Assembly (NCBI GenBank): GCA_013076295.1
Contig: RQOL01000376.1
Coordinates: 1-64,000 of the forward strand
DNA length: 64,000 nucleotides
Reading direction: 5' to 3'
Source: Sanderia malayensis
Lineage: Eukaryota > Cnidaria > Scyphozoa > Semaeostomeae > Pelagiidae
Both the position numbers and the translations under genes were made by a program. Numbering within the stretch: position 1 is the stretch's first letter; every line of letters begins with the position of its first letter. Positions 8,579-18,802 of the stretch are shown here, one piece after another. The notes beneath the pieces are model-generated. The model was not told the origin of the DNA and searched no databases. It saw nothing but the letters and a program-made list of their open reading frames with translations.

Positions 8579-9893
8579 TGTGTCTGTGTTTGAAGTTGCA
8601 ATGCTTGCAAGCTGGACCTCTGTATTTTTCGGTAATGTGACAATGATCTCTGACTTTTTGTCTATCATTATCATTGAATAGTTGATTGCAACAATAGCAA
8701 TGCAGAGCCTCAGCATGTTCCGCATTTTCTTCCGGTGTTAATCTAATCATTGGCATGGTTTTCTTGAATACTGTTCGTATTTCTTCATTTAGCTTATCTA
8801 AACTATTCATAAACACCTCCATGCAATCTTCTCCGGTATAACATTCCAACGGTCGTTGCCACCTATCATCGATTGACGTGGCGTAAATACAATAACTGAT
8901 TGGTTTGTGTTCTTGATAAGCAGCTCCCTTGTTTGAACTTTCCAAAATAGACTCAGTATCTGCATATATGATGAATGGTAGCATGCATTGATTCTTAAAA
9001 TGTTCAAACTTTAATTCTGCGTCTTTGGGATATTCAACACCTTGGAAGATTTTGATTTTCTGACATAATGTTTTATGTTTATCCAGATTTTCTTGACTTG
9101 TGCATGATGACAGGCATAGCGAACAGAAAAAACGCTTTCCATGATGTTTATGACCATCGCGACTGGCCAACAAACGACTCATACTCTTTACCCAACAGTA
9201 GTGATTCTCATCATCATCATTAATTATTTGTAGCAAATCCACATGCTTTCCAAGTTCTTTTTTCGCTATTCTTACTGGTATAATTTCATCATCTTCATTT
9301 AAATAGATGTTGATTGAAATGTTGTTGTTTATTTCGAATGTATCAATCATCTTTTTATCTTGCACTTTTACTGGATATTTCAATCCCTCGCAGTTAAGCT
9401 CGTTCCAGTACTGTTGATACTTTGCAACTCTTTGTGGATGTTTTGATTGTGGATGTAGTGCAGATAGAATTGCCCAGATGAAGCATTTATCATCATCGTT
9501 TTGCATGTTAATGACTGCTTGTTTGTTTTTCATGTTGACGGGTAGCAGCAAATATTTTTTACCTTTGATTGCTTCATAGTCGAACATCTTCACTAGCAGT
9601 TTGATATACTTTGTAAATATCCAGCCGCTTCCATTTTCTGTAAATTCATCTATGTCATTTTTTAACTTTCTAATGGCGTCGTCTATTTGGTCTTCAAGCT
9701 CTTCGATATCTTCAATCTCTGATCGCAGCAGTGAATAGATAGCAGATCTGAATACTGGCGGTGGATCTGATATGATATCCCTGATCGGTTTATGAAATTC
9801 TACTTCGAGAACAATATAACACTTTACCCCTTGCTTATGTGTAAATATCTCACTCATAAGTTCGCGAATGGTGTGCTGCTTGATCTTTTTCAT
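8579..9893 (-). pseudogene. DNA polymerase B, N-terminal half
   Basis: An ATG at 9893 opens about 438 residues of polymerase N-terminus. Visible are the Exo I motif in IIYADTES, a Cys/His cluster (CSLCLSSC...H), and the conserved RDHCHITEKYRGPACKHC segment just before the break. After NFKHR the frame runs into unrelated sequence and stops at 8544. The gene starts in an ATGA-type overlap with the zinc-finger gene (TGA 9892-9890). Together with the 6307-7602 half it shows that a full-length PolB once existed here. Confidence 0.75.
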
Positions 9894-10165
9894 ATTTTCA
9901 ATATCCTCTTCCTTATTTTAAATGCTTTGTCATCTATCTTTTTCTTTTTCCTACCTTCGCCAACTAATTTGGGTGGTGATTGCACATTATGAGTTGTTCG
10001 CTTGTGCGCCATTAGATTCGCCATTCTATTGAATACTTTCCCACATTGATAGCAAGAGATTTTTCTGTTCTTGCTATTATTAGCAGCTGCGCTTTCTTCG
10101 TGTGATCTCTTCATGACTAGATCGTGATTTGAAGTGATTTTATTTCGAGGATGATTCATATACAT
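9890..10165 (-). CDS. Small C2H2 zinc-finger protein upstream of PolB
   Basis: About 91 residues. There is one clear zinc finger, CYQCGKVFNRMANLMAHKRTTH (Cys-x2-Cys-x12-His-x4-His), followed by a basic tail (GEGRKKKKIDD). Its stop overlaps the polymerase ATG (ATGA), so the two probably share one leftward mRNA from the divergent promoter at 10,153-10,400. A DNA-binding or regulatory role is likely, but the target is unknown. Start choice is uncertain between two nearby in-frame ATGs. Confidence 0.6.
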   Translation of the reverse strand: MYMNHPRNKITSNHDLVMKRSHEESAAANNSKNRKISCYQCGKVFNRMANLMAHKRTTHNVQSPPKLVGEGRKKKKIDDKAFKIRKRILKI

Positions 10166-10400
10166 AAATCAACCAATCAGATTGTAGAGATTTCTGCTTC
10201 TAAAACTTTCTAGAACTTTTCACTTCTGGAAACTTCTTTATGACGTCATAGAATTTTCTAGAACTTTTCCGAGGGACTTTCCCTACTTCTAGAAACTTCT
10301 GAAAAGTCCCTGTGATCTGATTGGTTGATAGCTCCTGGAAACTTCTGGAAGCTTCTGCTTCTGGAAACTTCTGGAACATCTTTAGACTTATATAAAAAGA
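10153..10400. promoter_or_regulatory. Divergent promoter with HSE arrays, CCAAT boxes, CRE and TATA
   Basis: It lies between the leftward zinc-finger/PolB genes and the rightward 176-aa gene. It contains two four-box heat shock elements (GAA-ac-TTC-tg-GAA-gc-TTC at 10,336-10,353 and TTC-tg-GAA-ac-TTC-tg-GAA at 10,357-10,374), further three-box sites near 10,225 and 10,291, CCAATCAGA near 10,170, ATTGGTTGAT near 10,320, a palindromic TGACGTCA near 10,242, and TATATAAAA at about 10,389. Its left part is an inverted relative of 1905-2065. The rightward TATA is about 70 bp before the ATG at 10,461. Confidence 0.65.
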
Positions 10401-10460
10401 TAGTTGAGTAGATTTCATTTAACTATAAATCGTTGAAGAAGAAGGAAGTAATTAGTGAAG

Positions 10461-10991
10461 ATGTATCATTTTGAATCAAAAATGTCATTAGATGATATTG
10501 AAGAAACTGATGAGGTGGAAATTCTTTTTACATCATGTTGTAGTGAGGGTTTACCGTTTTCCTCAATGTATCATACAGATGTGTATTATGAAGCATTAGT
10601 TCAATTCATCAGAGGTGATCAACGTACATATACATCAATACCTCTTAAGAATGGTGCGTGGGATATGTTTCGCAAAGAGCAAGAAGGACACTGGGAGAAT
10701 GCCGATAAGCATGAAATAGATGGAGATGCGTCAAATTGTGAATCTGGATCAACACTTGTCTACCTGTTTAAAAACTTGTTGGATATGACATATGGTTACT
10801 ATCCTCCATTTTTAACGATTGAAGAAAAATCTTCAATTCTTCTCAGTCTAGATGAGGGAAAAAAGGAAATCATTTTCAATCTATATGGGGTGATAGATGA
10901 TAGGCTGGACAGATGCACCTTATATCGCTATACTTCTGGATTGTACACTGATGAAATTCCTACGTTAACAATTTATGGTGATTGTGGTTGA
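10461..10991 (+). CDS. Unrecognised 176-aa protein, possibly extended past a TGA
   Basis: The ATG at 10,461 is about 70 bp downstream of a TATA box. The product is mildly acidic with several Cys, and no family is recognised. The stop is TGA at 10,989-10,991, but the same frame stays open for 59 more codons. These give an acidic, repetitive tail (units such as EDEKMPISEE) ending at another TGA near 11,169. Either the tail is part of the protein and the TGA is a mutation or readthrough site, or it is a decayed extension. Sitting beside a heat-shock-type promoter, it may be an early or accessory factor; that is inference. Confidence 0.5.
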   Translation: MYHFESKMSLDDIEETDEVEILFTSCCSEGLPFSSMYHTDVYYEALVQFIRGDQRTYTSIPLKNGAWDMFRKEQEGHWENADKHEIDGDASNCESGSTLVYLFKNLLDMTYGYYPPFLTIEEKSSILLSLDEGKKEIIFNLYGVIDDRLDRCTLYRYTSGLYTDEIPTLTIYGDCG

Positions 10992-11039
10992 GAATGGGAT
11001 GGTTTCGCCCAGTGTGATCGTTATGGCATAATTTTCCGA

Positions 11040-11215
11040 AATGCTGAGACGGAAGATTCAGAAGGTGAAAAAACGTCAATATCAGAAGATGAAAAAATGC
11101 CTATATCAGAAGAAGATCCAGAAGATGAAACAATGCCTATACCGGAAGAAAGAAGAAGATTCCCAAGATGAAAAACGTCTATATGAGAAAATGACAAAAT
11201 GCCTATATACACATA
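11040..11215 (+). repeat. Short coding-type repeats, acidic, 30-50 bp
   Basis: Imperfect repeats of GAAGATGAAAAAATGCCTATAT occur four or five times. In frame with the preceding gene they code for Glu/Asp-rich units. Later copies carry stops and a frame shift. Confidence 0.5.
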
Positions 11216-11237
11216 CTGCATGCTGCACATGTTGTGC

Positions 11238-11336
11238 TTAAAATTGTTATAAAATAAAGTTAGTATGATGAAAAATTTACTGCATATGTTACGTTTAAAA
11301 TTGTTATAAAATAAAGTTAGTATGATGGAAATTTAT
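11238..11336. repeat. 57-bp direct duplication with AATAAA
   Basis: The segment TTAAAATTGTTATAAAATAAAG...AGTATGATG occurs twice, 57 bp apart. Each copy contains AATAAA, so it may serve as the poly(A) region of the rightward gene. Between 11,337 and 11,720 I see no gene or clear element. Confidence 0.6.
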
Positions 11337-11723
11337 GGCTCATTTTTCTAAATTCTACTAATATATTGTAGTGATTACCTAATTAGATACTTTTAGACAA
11401 TCACGTCATTATTTCATCATCATTTTCTAGAACAATTTTATGCTTACTAATCCCAATAATAATTTTCGCTTCGTCATCATGATCACTAGAAACTTATATT
11501 AACTTTGTAAATAGAATTTTGATTCAGTTAGTTTTTGATACACGAGATATACACAACATATCAAACGAGGTTATTTGTCTCCGTGCTTTCTACGCTTTCA
11601 AGCAAAGTCAAGTCCGCAAGTAAAGTTGGGTGAGATCGTTTTCAATTCCTTTTGTTTATTGTATTTGTTAGTAACACTGGTTTTCTACCCTGTTGCTAAA
11701 ATATAAATTTTAAAAACTTTCTA

Positions 11724-11767
11724 GATCATTCCAGATTCTAGAAGTTTCTGATTTCTCATTTCTCATG
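11724..11767. promoter_or_regulatory. HSE-bearing repeat, copy 1
   Basis: About 44 bp nearly identical to 13,023-13,068. On the minus strand it holds the perfect three-box site GAAACTTCTAGAA. The other copy codes for the first exon of the spliced gene at 12,103-13,066, so this copy may be a stray duplicate of that gene's 5' end rather than a free regulatory element. Confidence 0.4.
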
Positions 11768-11920
11768 AGGGCGATCTGCAAACAGATTAATATGCCTTCG
11801 AAAAATATTGAAGAATTCGGGGCCTCCCAGGCAACATCTCATGATCCGTTAAAAGAGTTAAAAGAACATTACATATATTTGAACAATTGTATATTTTTAG
11901 ATGAAGATTATTTTAATTGA
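11765..11920 (+). CDS. Possible 51-aa peptide
   Basis: An ATG at 11,765 directly after the HSE-bearing repeat opens 51 codons (starting MRAICKQINMPSKN, ending LDEDYFN). No similarity recognised. Short length makes chance likely. Confidence 0.2.
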   Translation: MRAICKQINMPSKNIEEFGASQATSHDPLKELKEHYIYLNNCIFLDEDYFN

Positions 11921-12102
11921 AAAATGCTGATTTATTTTGCGTACCATTTCACGCTAGAGCTTGAAGAGTATATAAAAGAAATTGTTTTTCCTTCTCATAA
12001 ATAATTTCTATAAACATATAGACAATTTAAAACACTTTAAAAACACTTTAAAACACTTTAAACAACAACAAATTATTAAAAATGACCATAGCGGGGGGTC
12101 CA

Positions 12103-13066
12103 TCAGTTTCTGGCCAATTCAAAAACTTGTTCTCTGAAATTAATCATTGTTGATAAAAATTTTAAGTTCTCTGTGCTAGCATTAGCATATCTCATCACAG
12201 CCAATAATTGCTCTGGATTATTAATCTCATCTTCTTCATCCTCGTCTTCGATGCTCGGGCTGTATCCGGGATTGACAACCATTGTTGGAGGGATGCCTCC
12301 ATCAAATGCCAACCTGGCCATTTCGTTAACTGTGTCCTGCCATGGGCTTGGAAGATATTGCCAGTCAGTATCCCCCGATGGAACCCATGGCTCTTCTAAT
12401 GCTGTTGGTGCTGCCTCTACTGGCTCTTCCAATGCTACTGGTGACAATGGTGCTATTATTGGCGGCGATAGCATCGTTACTGACGATGATGCTGATCATA
12501 CTGTTATCGGTGATGATGGTGGTGTTGTTGGTGATGCTGCCCTGAGAGACCGACGAGATATAGATATTCTCGATGCCGGTGATGATCTCAGGGGCAGGCG
12601 AGTCCACATCGACGGTGTTGATGTTCTTCGCCGAGATCGGCCAGATCTCCGCACTCCTCGCAGTGGTGCCCGTGGCGGTGTTTGCGGCGGTGTCCTTCTG
12701 AGTTGAGGTGTTGATTGTAATAACTAAAAATACAAAAAAGATTTAAGCGAAGATCTTTACATTAAAATGTGTATTACAATCAGTAAAAATTATATTAAAA
12801 ATTACCTCAATCCGTACATATACTGCCAGCGTCAGCCTGCACAGCAGGCAGTTGTTGCTGTATTCACTCCATCTAAACATAAGAATAATCAATTAAAAAT
12901 AATCAATTATGAACTAAAAAAAGCTTTCTTCTGAAACGAAGGAAGGACATGAATTCATTCCAAATAAAGCTGTAAGGATAAAAAAGATTTGAAGCAGAAA
13001 AAACGCAACTTACTTTGAACTCAGATCATTCCAGATTCTAGAAGTTTCTGATTTCTGATTTCTCAT
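12103..13066 (-). pseudogene. Three-exon gene, Ser/Pro/Arg-rich product, one in-frame TGA
   Basis: Leftward exons: 13,066-13,014 (ATG at 13,066, donor AAA|GTAAGT), 12,872-12,806 (acceptor ATGTTTAG, donor GAG|GTAATT) and 12,723-12,103 (acceptor ATTTTTAG). Lengths of 53, 67 and 621 nt join in phase and give a frame of 246 codons plus stop. The only break is a TGA at 12,498-12,496 (about codon 116). The first half is rich in Arg, Ser, Pro and Thr; the second is acidic (EDEDEEDEINNPE). No domain recognised. The first exon overlaps a perfect heat shock element. It could be a host gene, or cargo of the neighbouring Polinton-like element. Confidence 0.45.
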
Positions 13067-13511
13067 GACAGAGATTTGACGCGTACATTTGAACATCGCA
13101 TTCGAAAGTTTCCGATTGGTTCTTTGAATTCAATCTCGAGCCGAGAACGTGAATTTGCCAGTTCTTCAATATTTTTGTGTTTTCTTGCGATTTATTTAAC
13201 AAATTCATATCATCTTATAAGTGCATGGAAAATATGAAATAATTCATTCAATATAATCAAGAGATATTCTTTTTATTGCTGTAAAAATCTTTTTCATAAA
13301 CAAAGCCGTTTTTTAGTTATTAAGCTTTTTATTGGTTTTTTATCAGCTTTGGCGATGTTTTGCAGCTTCAAACTAACTTTCACAACCTTCCCGTTATCGT
13401 TGTGGATTATTTTTTACTGTTCATGCTCTTTTCAATTCTCGAAGATTCTCGCGTATGCGTGATCTTAACACTAAAATAAAATAAAAATTCTACTGCGCAT
13501 GCGTTTCTACG

Positions 13512-13636
13512 ATGGCCCAGAAGGCTCACAGTTCAGTTTTATTTTTTGACAGTTCAGTTTTATTTTTTGGACAGTTCAGTTTTATTTTTTCACAGTTTCA
13601 GTTTTATTTTTTGGACAGTTTCAGTTTTATTTTTGA
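13512..13636 (+). repeat. Left TIR with tandem subterminal repeats
   Basis: The TIR start is followed by repeated TCAGTTTTATTTTTT units separated by GACAGT, GGACAGT or CACAGT. It matches 18,803-18,915 in reverse complement. Confidence 0.85.
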
Positions 13637-13731
13637 TTCGTTTCCAGTCCCCCGGACATAATGGCATCCATCACTTGCTCGCAAAAACTGCATGCTAGGC
13701 CATTTGTTGGTCTGTTGTCTGTTCTGTGATT

Positions 13732-15814
13732 ATGGATGCAATAATAAAGCAAGCTGTCCGTGAGGAGATAAGGAGGGTGGGTAACAATGGACAAGCTTCA
13801 ACAAGGATGACCGAAGCCGAAACTCAGGGAAATTATCGCCAAGTCAATCGTCTTTCAGGACTGCTGAGTCGCATACAACAAGGTCGCAGTTCTGGTTCTA
13901 AAAAGAGAAAGGCCGACAAAGAACACAGGATTCAGATCAGATGGCTTCATTATGATTCCATTAAAAAGAAATTTGCCCCTGTCAAACAAAAACATGGTGG
14001 TGGGAATAGATTTCTCACATATACGGATTCTGAGCCCTTAAGTATGGCCGATGTTTTGGATAAATCATGCAGTCTATTTTTTCCTGGGGGAAGAAGTAAT
14101 CATGGTGGCCGTCTAGAAGCCCTCAATAAAACTTTGTGTGATCCAGCGAAAGAAGTCATTTCTGAATTTCCAGACGGTGGAAGTGTGTCAGATTACTTAG
14201 AAACGAAAGGCCTCTACCCATCCACAACCTATCTTTATCTGCGTACAAAGCAGAAAAATTTTCAAGAACGTGCTGCTGAATTGGCACAAGAAGATGTTGA
14301 GTATCAGTCCGAGAGTGACAGTGCCAGTGAATTCAGTTCAAATTTGCCTTGTCTTGAAAGAATTATTTGTGGAACTTGCAGCTGCACATATGAGGAAGGA
14401 AATGAGTGCACCAGGTGCACCCAGAATAAGGAATTAGAAAAGACAATAAAAGCAGACAGCTTTAATTACACCAAAGAACCCCAAAATCATAGTTTCCCTG
14501 TTGATGAGTCAGCCAAGGCAGGTCCAAGTCAGGGGCCTTCTGAGGCATTATCATTGCAGCAGCAGCAGGAAGTAAGAGAAAGAAGATTAGCCTACCTGTC
14601 ACATCAAGCTACCCAGGAGACATCTAGTGCATACTCATGTCCCGGTAGAAGTGAGCTTGCTCATGTTGGAACCGAGTGTCTATCACATCAAGCCGAACTA
14701 GAAACACCAATCTCTTTCTCATTTGATGATTTGATTGAACTTCCTCATTTTAGGGTTGATGTTGCCACTGCAAGTAATACAGATATACAGGGAATACACC
14801 CACAGCCACAACGGCACAAAATTAAACAACTTTCAGTGCATAGGTCAGTTATTTGTACTGACTTAATTGCACATTTCAAAGATGATAATATAATGAATGC
14901 AGAACTGAAGTTTGGTGTTATTGATGAGAGAGGAATGCGCGAAGAGGGTGTGGGAATAGGTGTGACAAGGGATGTTTTTAGCCTATTCTGGAAAGAATTT
15001 GCAAACTCGAGAACAACAGGGGAGAGAGAGAGGGTGCCATTTGTTCGCCATGATCATTTTATAGAGGAATGGGAAGCAGTTGGAAGAATTTTGGTGAAAG
15101 GTTTTACCTCTGCTGCATATTTCCCCATCTACCTTTCGAAAACACTTTTGTGTTACTGTCTATTTGGAAGAGATGTGCCAGATGAAATGATACTGGATTC
15201 TTTCATGAAGTACTTGTCAGAAGAAGAGGAGCAACTCGTGGGTGATTATTTGGAAAAGTCATGTTTCCCAGAAGACAATGAAGAATTAATGGATTTCCTG
15301 GATCGTTTCAATTGCAGATGAACAAAACTTCAGAAAAATTTTAGTTGAGATTGCCAAGCAGGAGCTTATACAAAAGCCCCATGTAATGATTTCAAGTTGG
15401 CAACCCATCATTCAGGCATTAAAGCAGCATGAAAGTTTTCATTCAATTCCTTCAGTGGAAGCCTTTTTTAACAATGCCAGACCAACCACCAAAAAGATAC
15501 TTGGAATTCTAGATGCCAATCCTTCAACAGATGGAGAGCGTGATGCATTGAAATTTCTGCAGCGGTATATCAGGGGTCTTGATAGCAAAGCTATGTTGCA
15601 GTTTTTGAGATTCACTACTGCCATGGATATCGTGGTGGATAATATCAAGCTAGAAATATCTTTCATTCGATCTGAAGGCCTTGGCTCCAGGCCAATTGCA
15701 CATACATGTGGGCCTTTACTGGAACTTCCCTCCACATACACTAATTTTGTGGACCTGAGAAAAGAGTTCAACAACATACTTGTCAAAGATGACTGGAACA
15801 TCGACATTATGTAA
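13732..15814 (+). pseudogene. HECT-type ubiquitin ligase-like protein, frameshifted
   Basis: An ATG at 13,732 opens ~529 codons. They contain a Ser/Lys-rich N-terminus, a Cys cluster (CGTCSCTYEEGNECTRC, ~residues 210-228) and the HECT N-lobe core (LKFGVIDERGMREEGVGIGV...FW). The stop at 15,319-15,321 is bypassed by a one-base shift near 15,314; the next frame is open from there to 15,814. It holds the C-lobe, including IAHTCGPLLELPSTY, whose Cys is at the place of the catalytic thioester Cys of HECT E3 enzymes. HECT enzymes accept ubiquitin from E2 and pass it to substrates. A short intron with acceptor TTCAATTGCAG at 15,313 is an alternative reading of the break. Confidence 0.7.
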
Positions 15815-17445
15815 ATATGGTTCCGTATATCTGAATGTGTTTCTATTACTCTGGCGAAATGGACTCAATTAAAGATCTTGAATACAGTAAGCAAAGTTAC
15901 ATTATAGTTTTTTTATACTCTCCCATCAGACCAAAAGTTTTTAATGGGGAAACAGACATACACACTTTTTTATATAAGAATACCTTAAATTTTGCCAAGG
16001 CTTGATCTTTTCCATTGTTATTCTTAAATTTCCATTGTTTTTTGGCAATTTCAAGCCTCAATATTCTTATAAACTTGATTCTTATAGAAAAAAGTGTGTA
16101 GCCAAATATGTATCTTAATATGGGTATTGGCACTGAGGCAATAAACTGTTCCTTTGTATATCTTCTCTAGAAATTACCTACATTTTTTCATAAATAAAAA
16201 AAATTACCTTTTGGTTGCATGAAAAAATCATTCATAGTATTTGGAAGAGAATCATACCTACAAGTAACATATTTGCTCAAATCTGATTGAACACACTTCA
16301 ATCTGATTTTGTTTTTTGTTCTGTTTCAATTGTTGCTTGAGTGCCCTATTGGCGGGGATAGAATCCTGGGCCAATCTGCCACTGACTGCACCAAGTTCTT
16401 TGACATATTTCATAATATAGTCATGTTTTGTTAAAATTTCAAAATATAGTCATGTTTTGTTTCATTATTAGATCGTTCTGTTAATCTGTATATTCTCAAC
16501 CATTCTCATACTTGGTTCCATGGCATGAAAAAATATATTTATGAAAGAATATATTTGCAAATGCCAATTTGAAACTGTACACCTTTTTGGGACACCTTGT
16601 ATAAAAATATAATCTAAAACCTTGTCTGAGAATGGTTGACATCCTTCATTACGTAAACTAGAAGCGTTTGGTTTTATTATTGTTGCTAAATTTGATTGTA
16701 ATACATATTATTATAAAACTCGACCCAACCAATGTTAATAACTGCATTGCAGTGATAACAAGTGCACAAACATCTGGTTAGAAATAATTATAGGCTCTTT
16801 AATATCTGAAATTGGGGCACTTGAAATATGTTTTCCCAGACATAAAGAAAAAGAATGAGCATAATTCACTACCAGAAATAGATTTCTCTCAAAAAGCAAT
16901 TTTCAATAGTTCAGATCCACAGGCTCAGATCAATGGCTTGTCAATGAGATTGATCCTTAAGAATTTTTTAACATGATGTTTAAAGTTAAGTGAAAAATCT
17001 TCATCTATACTCATGTACATTTTCTTCCTTTTTGAAAAATACTGCTCCTTTTGTAAGCTTTCTAAACACAAGACATGTGATGTGCTTCATTGATTGGTTC
17101 AGCTTAGTATGCATTGCGGACTGAGTACTACAAATATTGCAACCCACTAGCACGAACCCAAATCAGAAAATTACACTGAAAATTACTCCTCAATATTGTT
17201 TTGTTAATATCTATTATTGTTTTTACAAAGTTTAAAAAAGTGCAGTGACACATTTAGTCAGCGATATTATTTTCTTCTCTTCGATCAATTCTACAGGTTC
17301 GGTAAATCATACCCTAGTACGCTAAGGCGTCATCAGATATTGCGCAATAATGATTTCTGGTCCTAGCCTTAACACTACCCTAAGCTTAAAATTTAAGAAC
17401 AGACCATACATATGTGTACTTAAACAGTTGACACAAAGTATAATG
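15815..17445. other. Non-coding interior of the IS3EU-like element
   Basis: I see no coding frame. There are only short local repeats, for example AATATAGTCATGTTTTGTT twice near 16,413-16,461. Confidence 0.5.
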
Positions 17446-18663
17446 TCACGAAGCCAGCTTGATTTCTCTTAGAAGCTCGATATAGAGGTTGAATGCCTGC
17501 TTGACATCAATGGGTGCTGACAGTGCTCTTCGATTCATCACAGTGAGCGCAAACTCCTCAAACTCTTCACTGTAGTCCCTCACGTTCATTGCGGCATCAT
17601 CATAAAATTCTTCAATCTCATCCAGATCAATATCCACTTTACAGTCTTCCACATCATACAGATGTGGCAAAAAATACATACAGTCTGGTCGCCCCCTTGG
17701 ACCACTACTGTTTCCAAATTTGGTTCTAGATATGATATGCTGATTCAACGACTCAGCGACTTTATGAAGCTCTTTTCTTAAAATACTCATGAAGCAAAAG
17801 CGTAAACACTCGACTTGCACAGGATCAGAGTCATTAAACAAATCAAAATCACGCAGGTCTTTAAAAAAATTTCTCCACCACCCAGGACAATCCCTAATCA
17901 AATGAGACCAACAAGCCTCAATTCTTTGATTAGAAGTTGATGTACCAATGGCAAAGCTGGCAAACCCAGCGTGATCGTCGTTGTGGGTAGAGCGAAAGTA
18001 GATATGCAATGCCTCAACAAGGCTGTTCTCTGTTCCGTCATCAGATCTCATCTTTCTTGGTGCTCCTCCAACCTGTTTTATTGCATCGAGGTAATATTTT
18101 CCTATTACATCCGGGTTTTTGTTTGTAGCACAGACTTCCAACCAAATAAGTCGTCTTGAAAAACCATCGATGCAGGCGTGTATACTAAATCCAAATGGTT
18201 TGAGTTTGTCGTGGCCGTCAATATGCCAAGTGAAATTTGGTCCCTTTGAATGGTAAGCTCTTCTGCGAAGCTGCTTTTTTGTTCTGTCATTGACTCCTTC
18301 AGGATCTAGTTCACGCAAGCACTGCATGACCCTTGACCGTTTGACAATAAGTCCTTGATTTTTTAAACGTTTCCACATCTTACGGTAGCCCACAACACAC
18401 CCACTACCCACTAGTTCTTTCTGAATGGCAAGCTTTAACTCATCGGCGCTTACAACATGAACATGTGATGATGATCTTCTTCGTAACTGCAGATCCTGCA
18501 ACCGCCTCTTTAAGGTAGAAAGACTCAGCGTAACATCATGCAGGCTTAGGAATTCGATGATTTCCAGGTTAGTATATCCCTGGTTAAAATAGTTCTGAAT
18601 GAGTTCATCTGTATTGCTTGTATCAGTGGCATCCATGCATGGTGAATAGTTTGGTAATGGCAT
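17446..18663 (-). CDS. Integrase-fold DDE transposase, IS3EU-like
   Basis: 405 residues, uninterrupted. The N-terminal part holds helix-turn-helix-like segments (GYTNLEIIEFLSLHDV...STLKRRLQ; GCVVGYRKMWKRLKNQG). The catalytic core shows WHIDGHDKLKPFGF (first Asp, ~residue 144), RSDDGTEN (second Asp) and SNQRIEACW (Glu), a DDE triad in the integrase arrangement. Proteins of this type move the eukaryotic IS3EU group, which is related to bacterial IS3 and retroviral integrases; the group name is from memory. It reads from just inside the right TIR. Together with the intact frame, this suggests recent activity. Confidence 0.75.
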   Translation of the reverse strand: MPLPNYSPCMDATDTSNTDELIQNYFNQGYTNLEIIEFLSLHDVTLSLSTLKRRLQDLQLRRRSSSHVHVVSADELKLAIQKELVGSGCVVGYRKMWKRLKNQGLIVKRSRVMQCLRELDPEGVNDRTKKQLRRRAYHSKGPNFTWHIDGHDKLKPFGFSIHACIDGFSRRLIWLEVCATNKNPDVIGKYYLDAIKQVGGAPRKMRSDDGTENSLVEALHIYFRSTHNDDHAGFASFAIGTSTSNQRIEACWSHLIRDCPGWWRNFFKDLRDFDLFNDSDPVQVECLRFCFMSILRKELHKVAESLNQHIISRTKFGNSSGPRGRPDCMYFLPHLYDVEDCKVDIDLDEIEEFYDDAAMNVRDYSEEFEEFALTVMNRRALSAPIDVKQAFNLYIELLREIKLAS

Positions 18664-18802
18664 CGTGACAATCTGGTTTACTCGTGAGGTAGGTCATTCA
18701 TCTTGATCAGCATTTTAATACAGCAAAAAATGTATTTGGCGCCAAAATCCATACGATACAATCATCTCAAAAATAGCGGGAACTTATTTTGGAGAAAAAC
18801 TT

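Noticed and set aside
12173..12706. Rightward 177-codon frame rich in Gly, Asp and Val
   Set aside because: It is antisense to the third exon of the leftward spliced gene; low-complexity GATGATGG repeats explain it.
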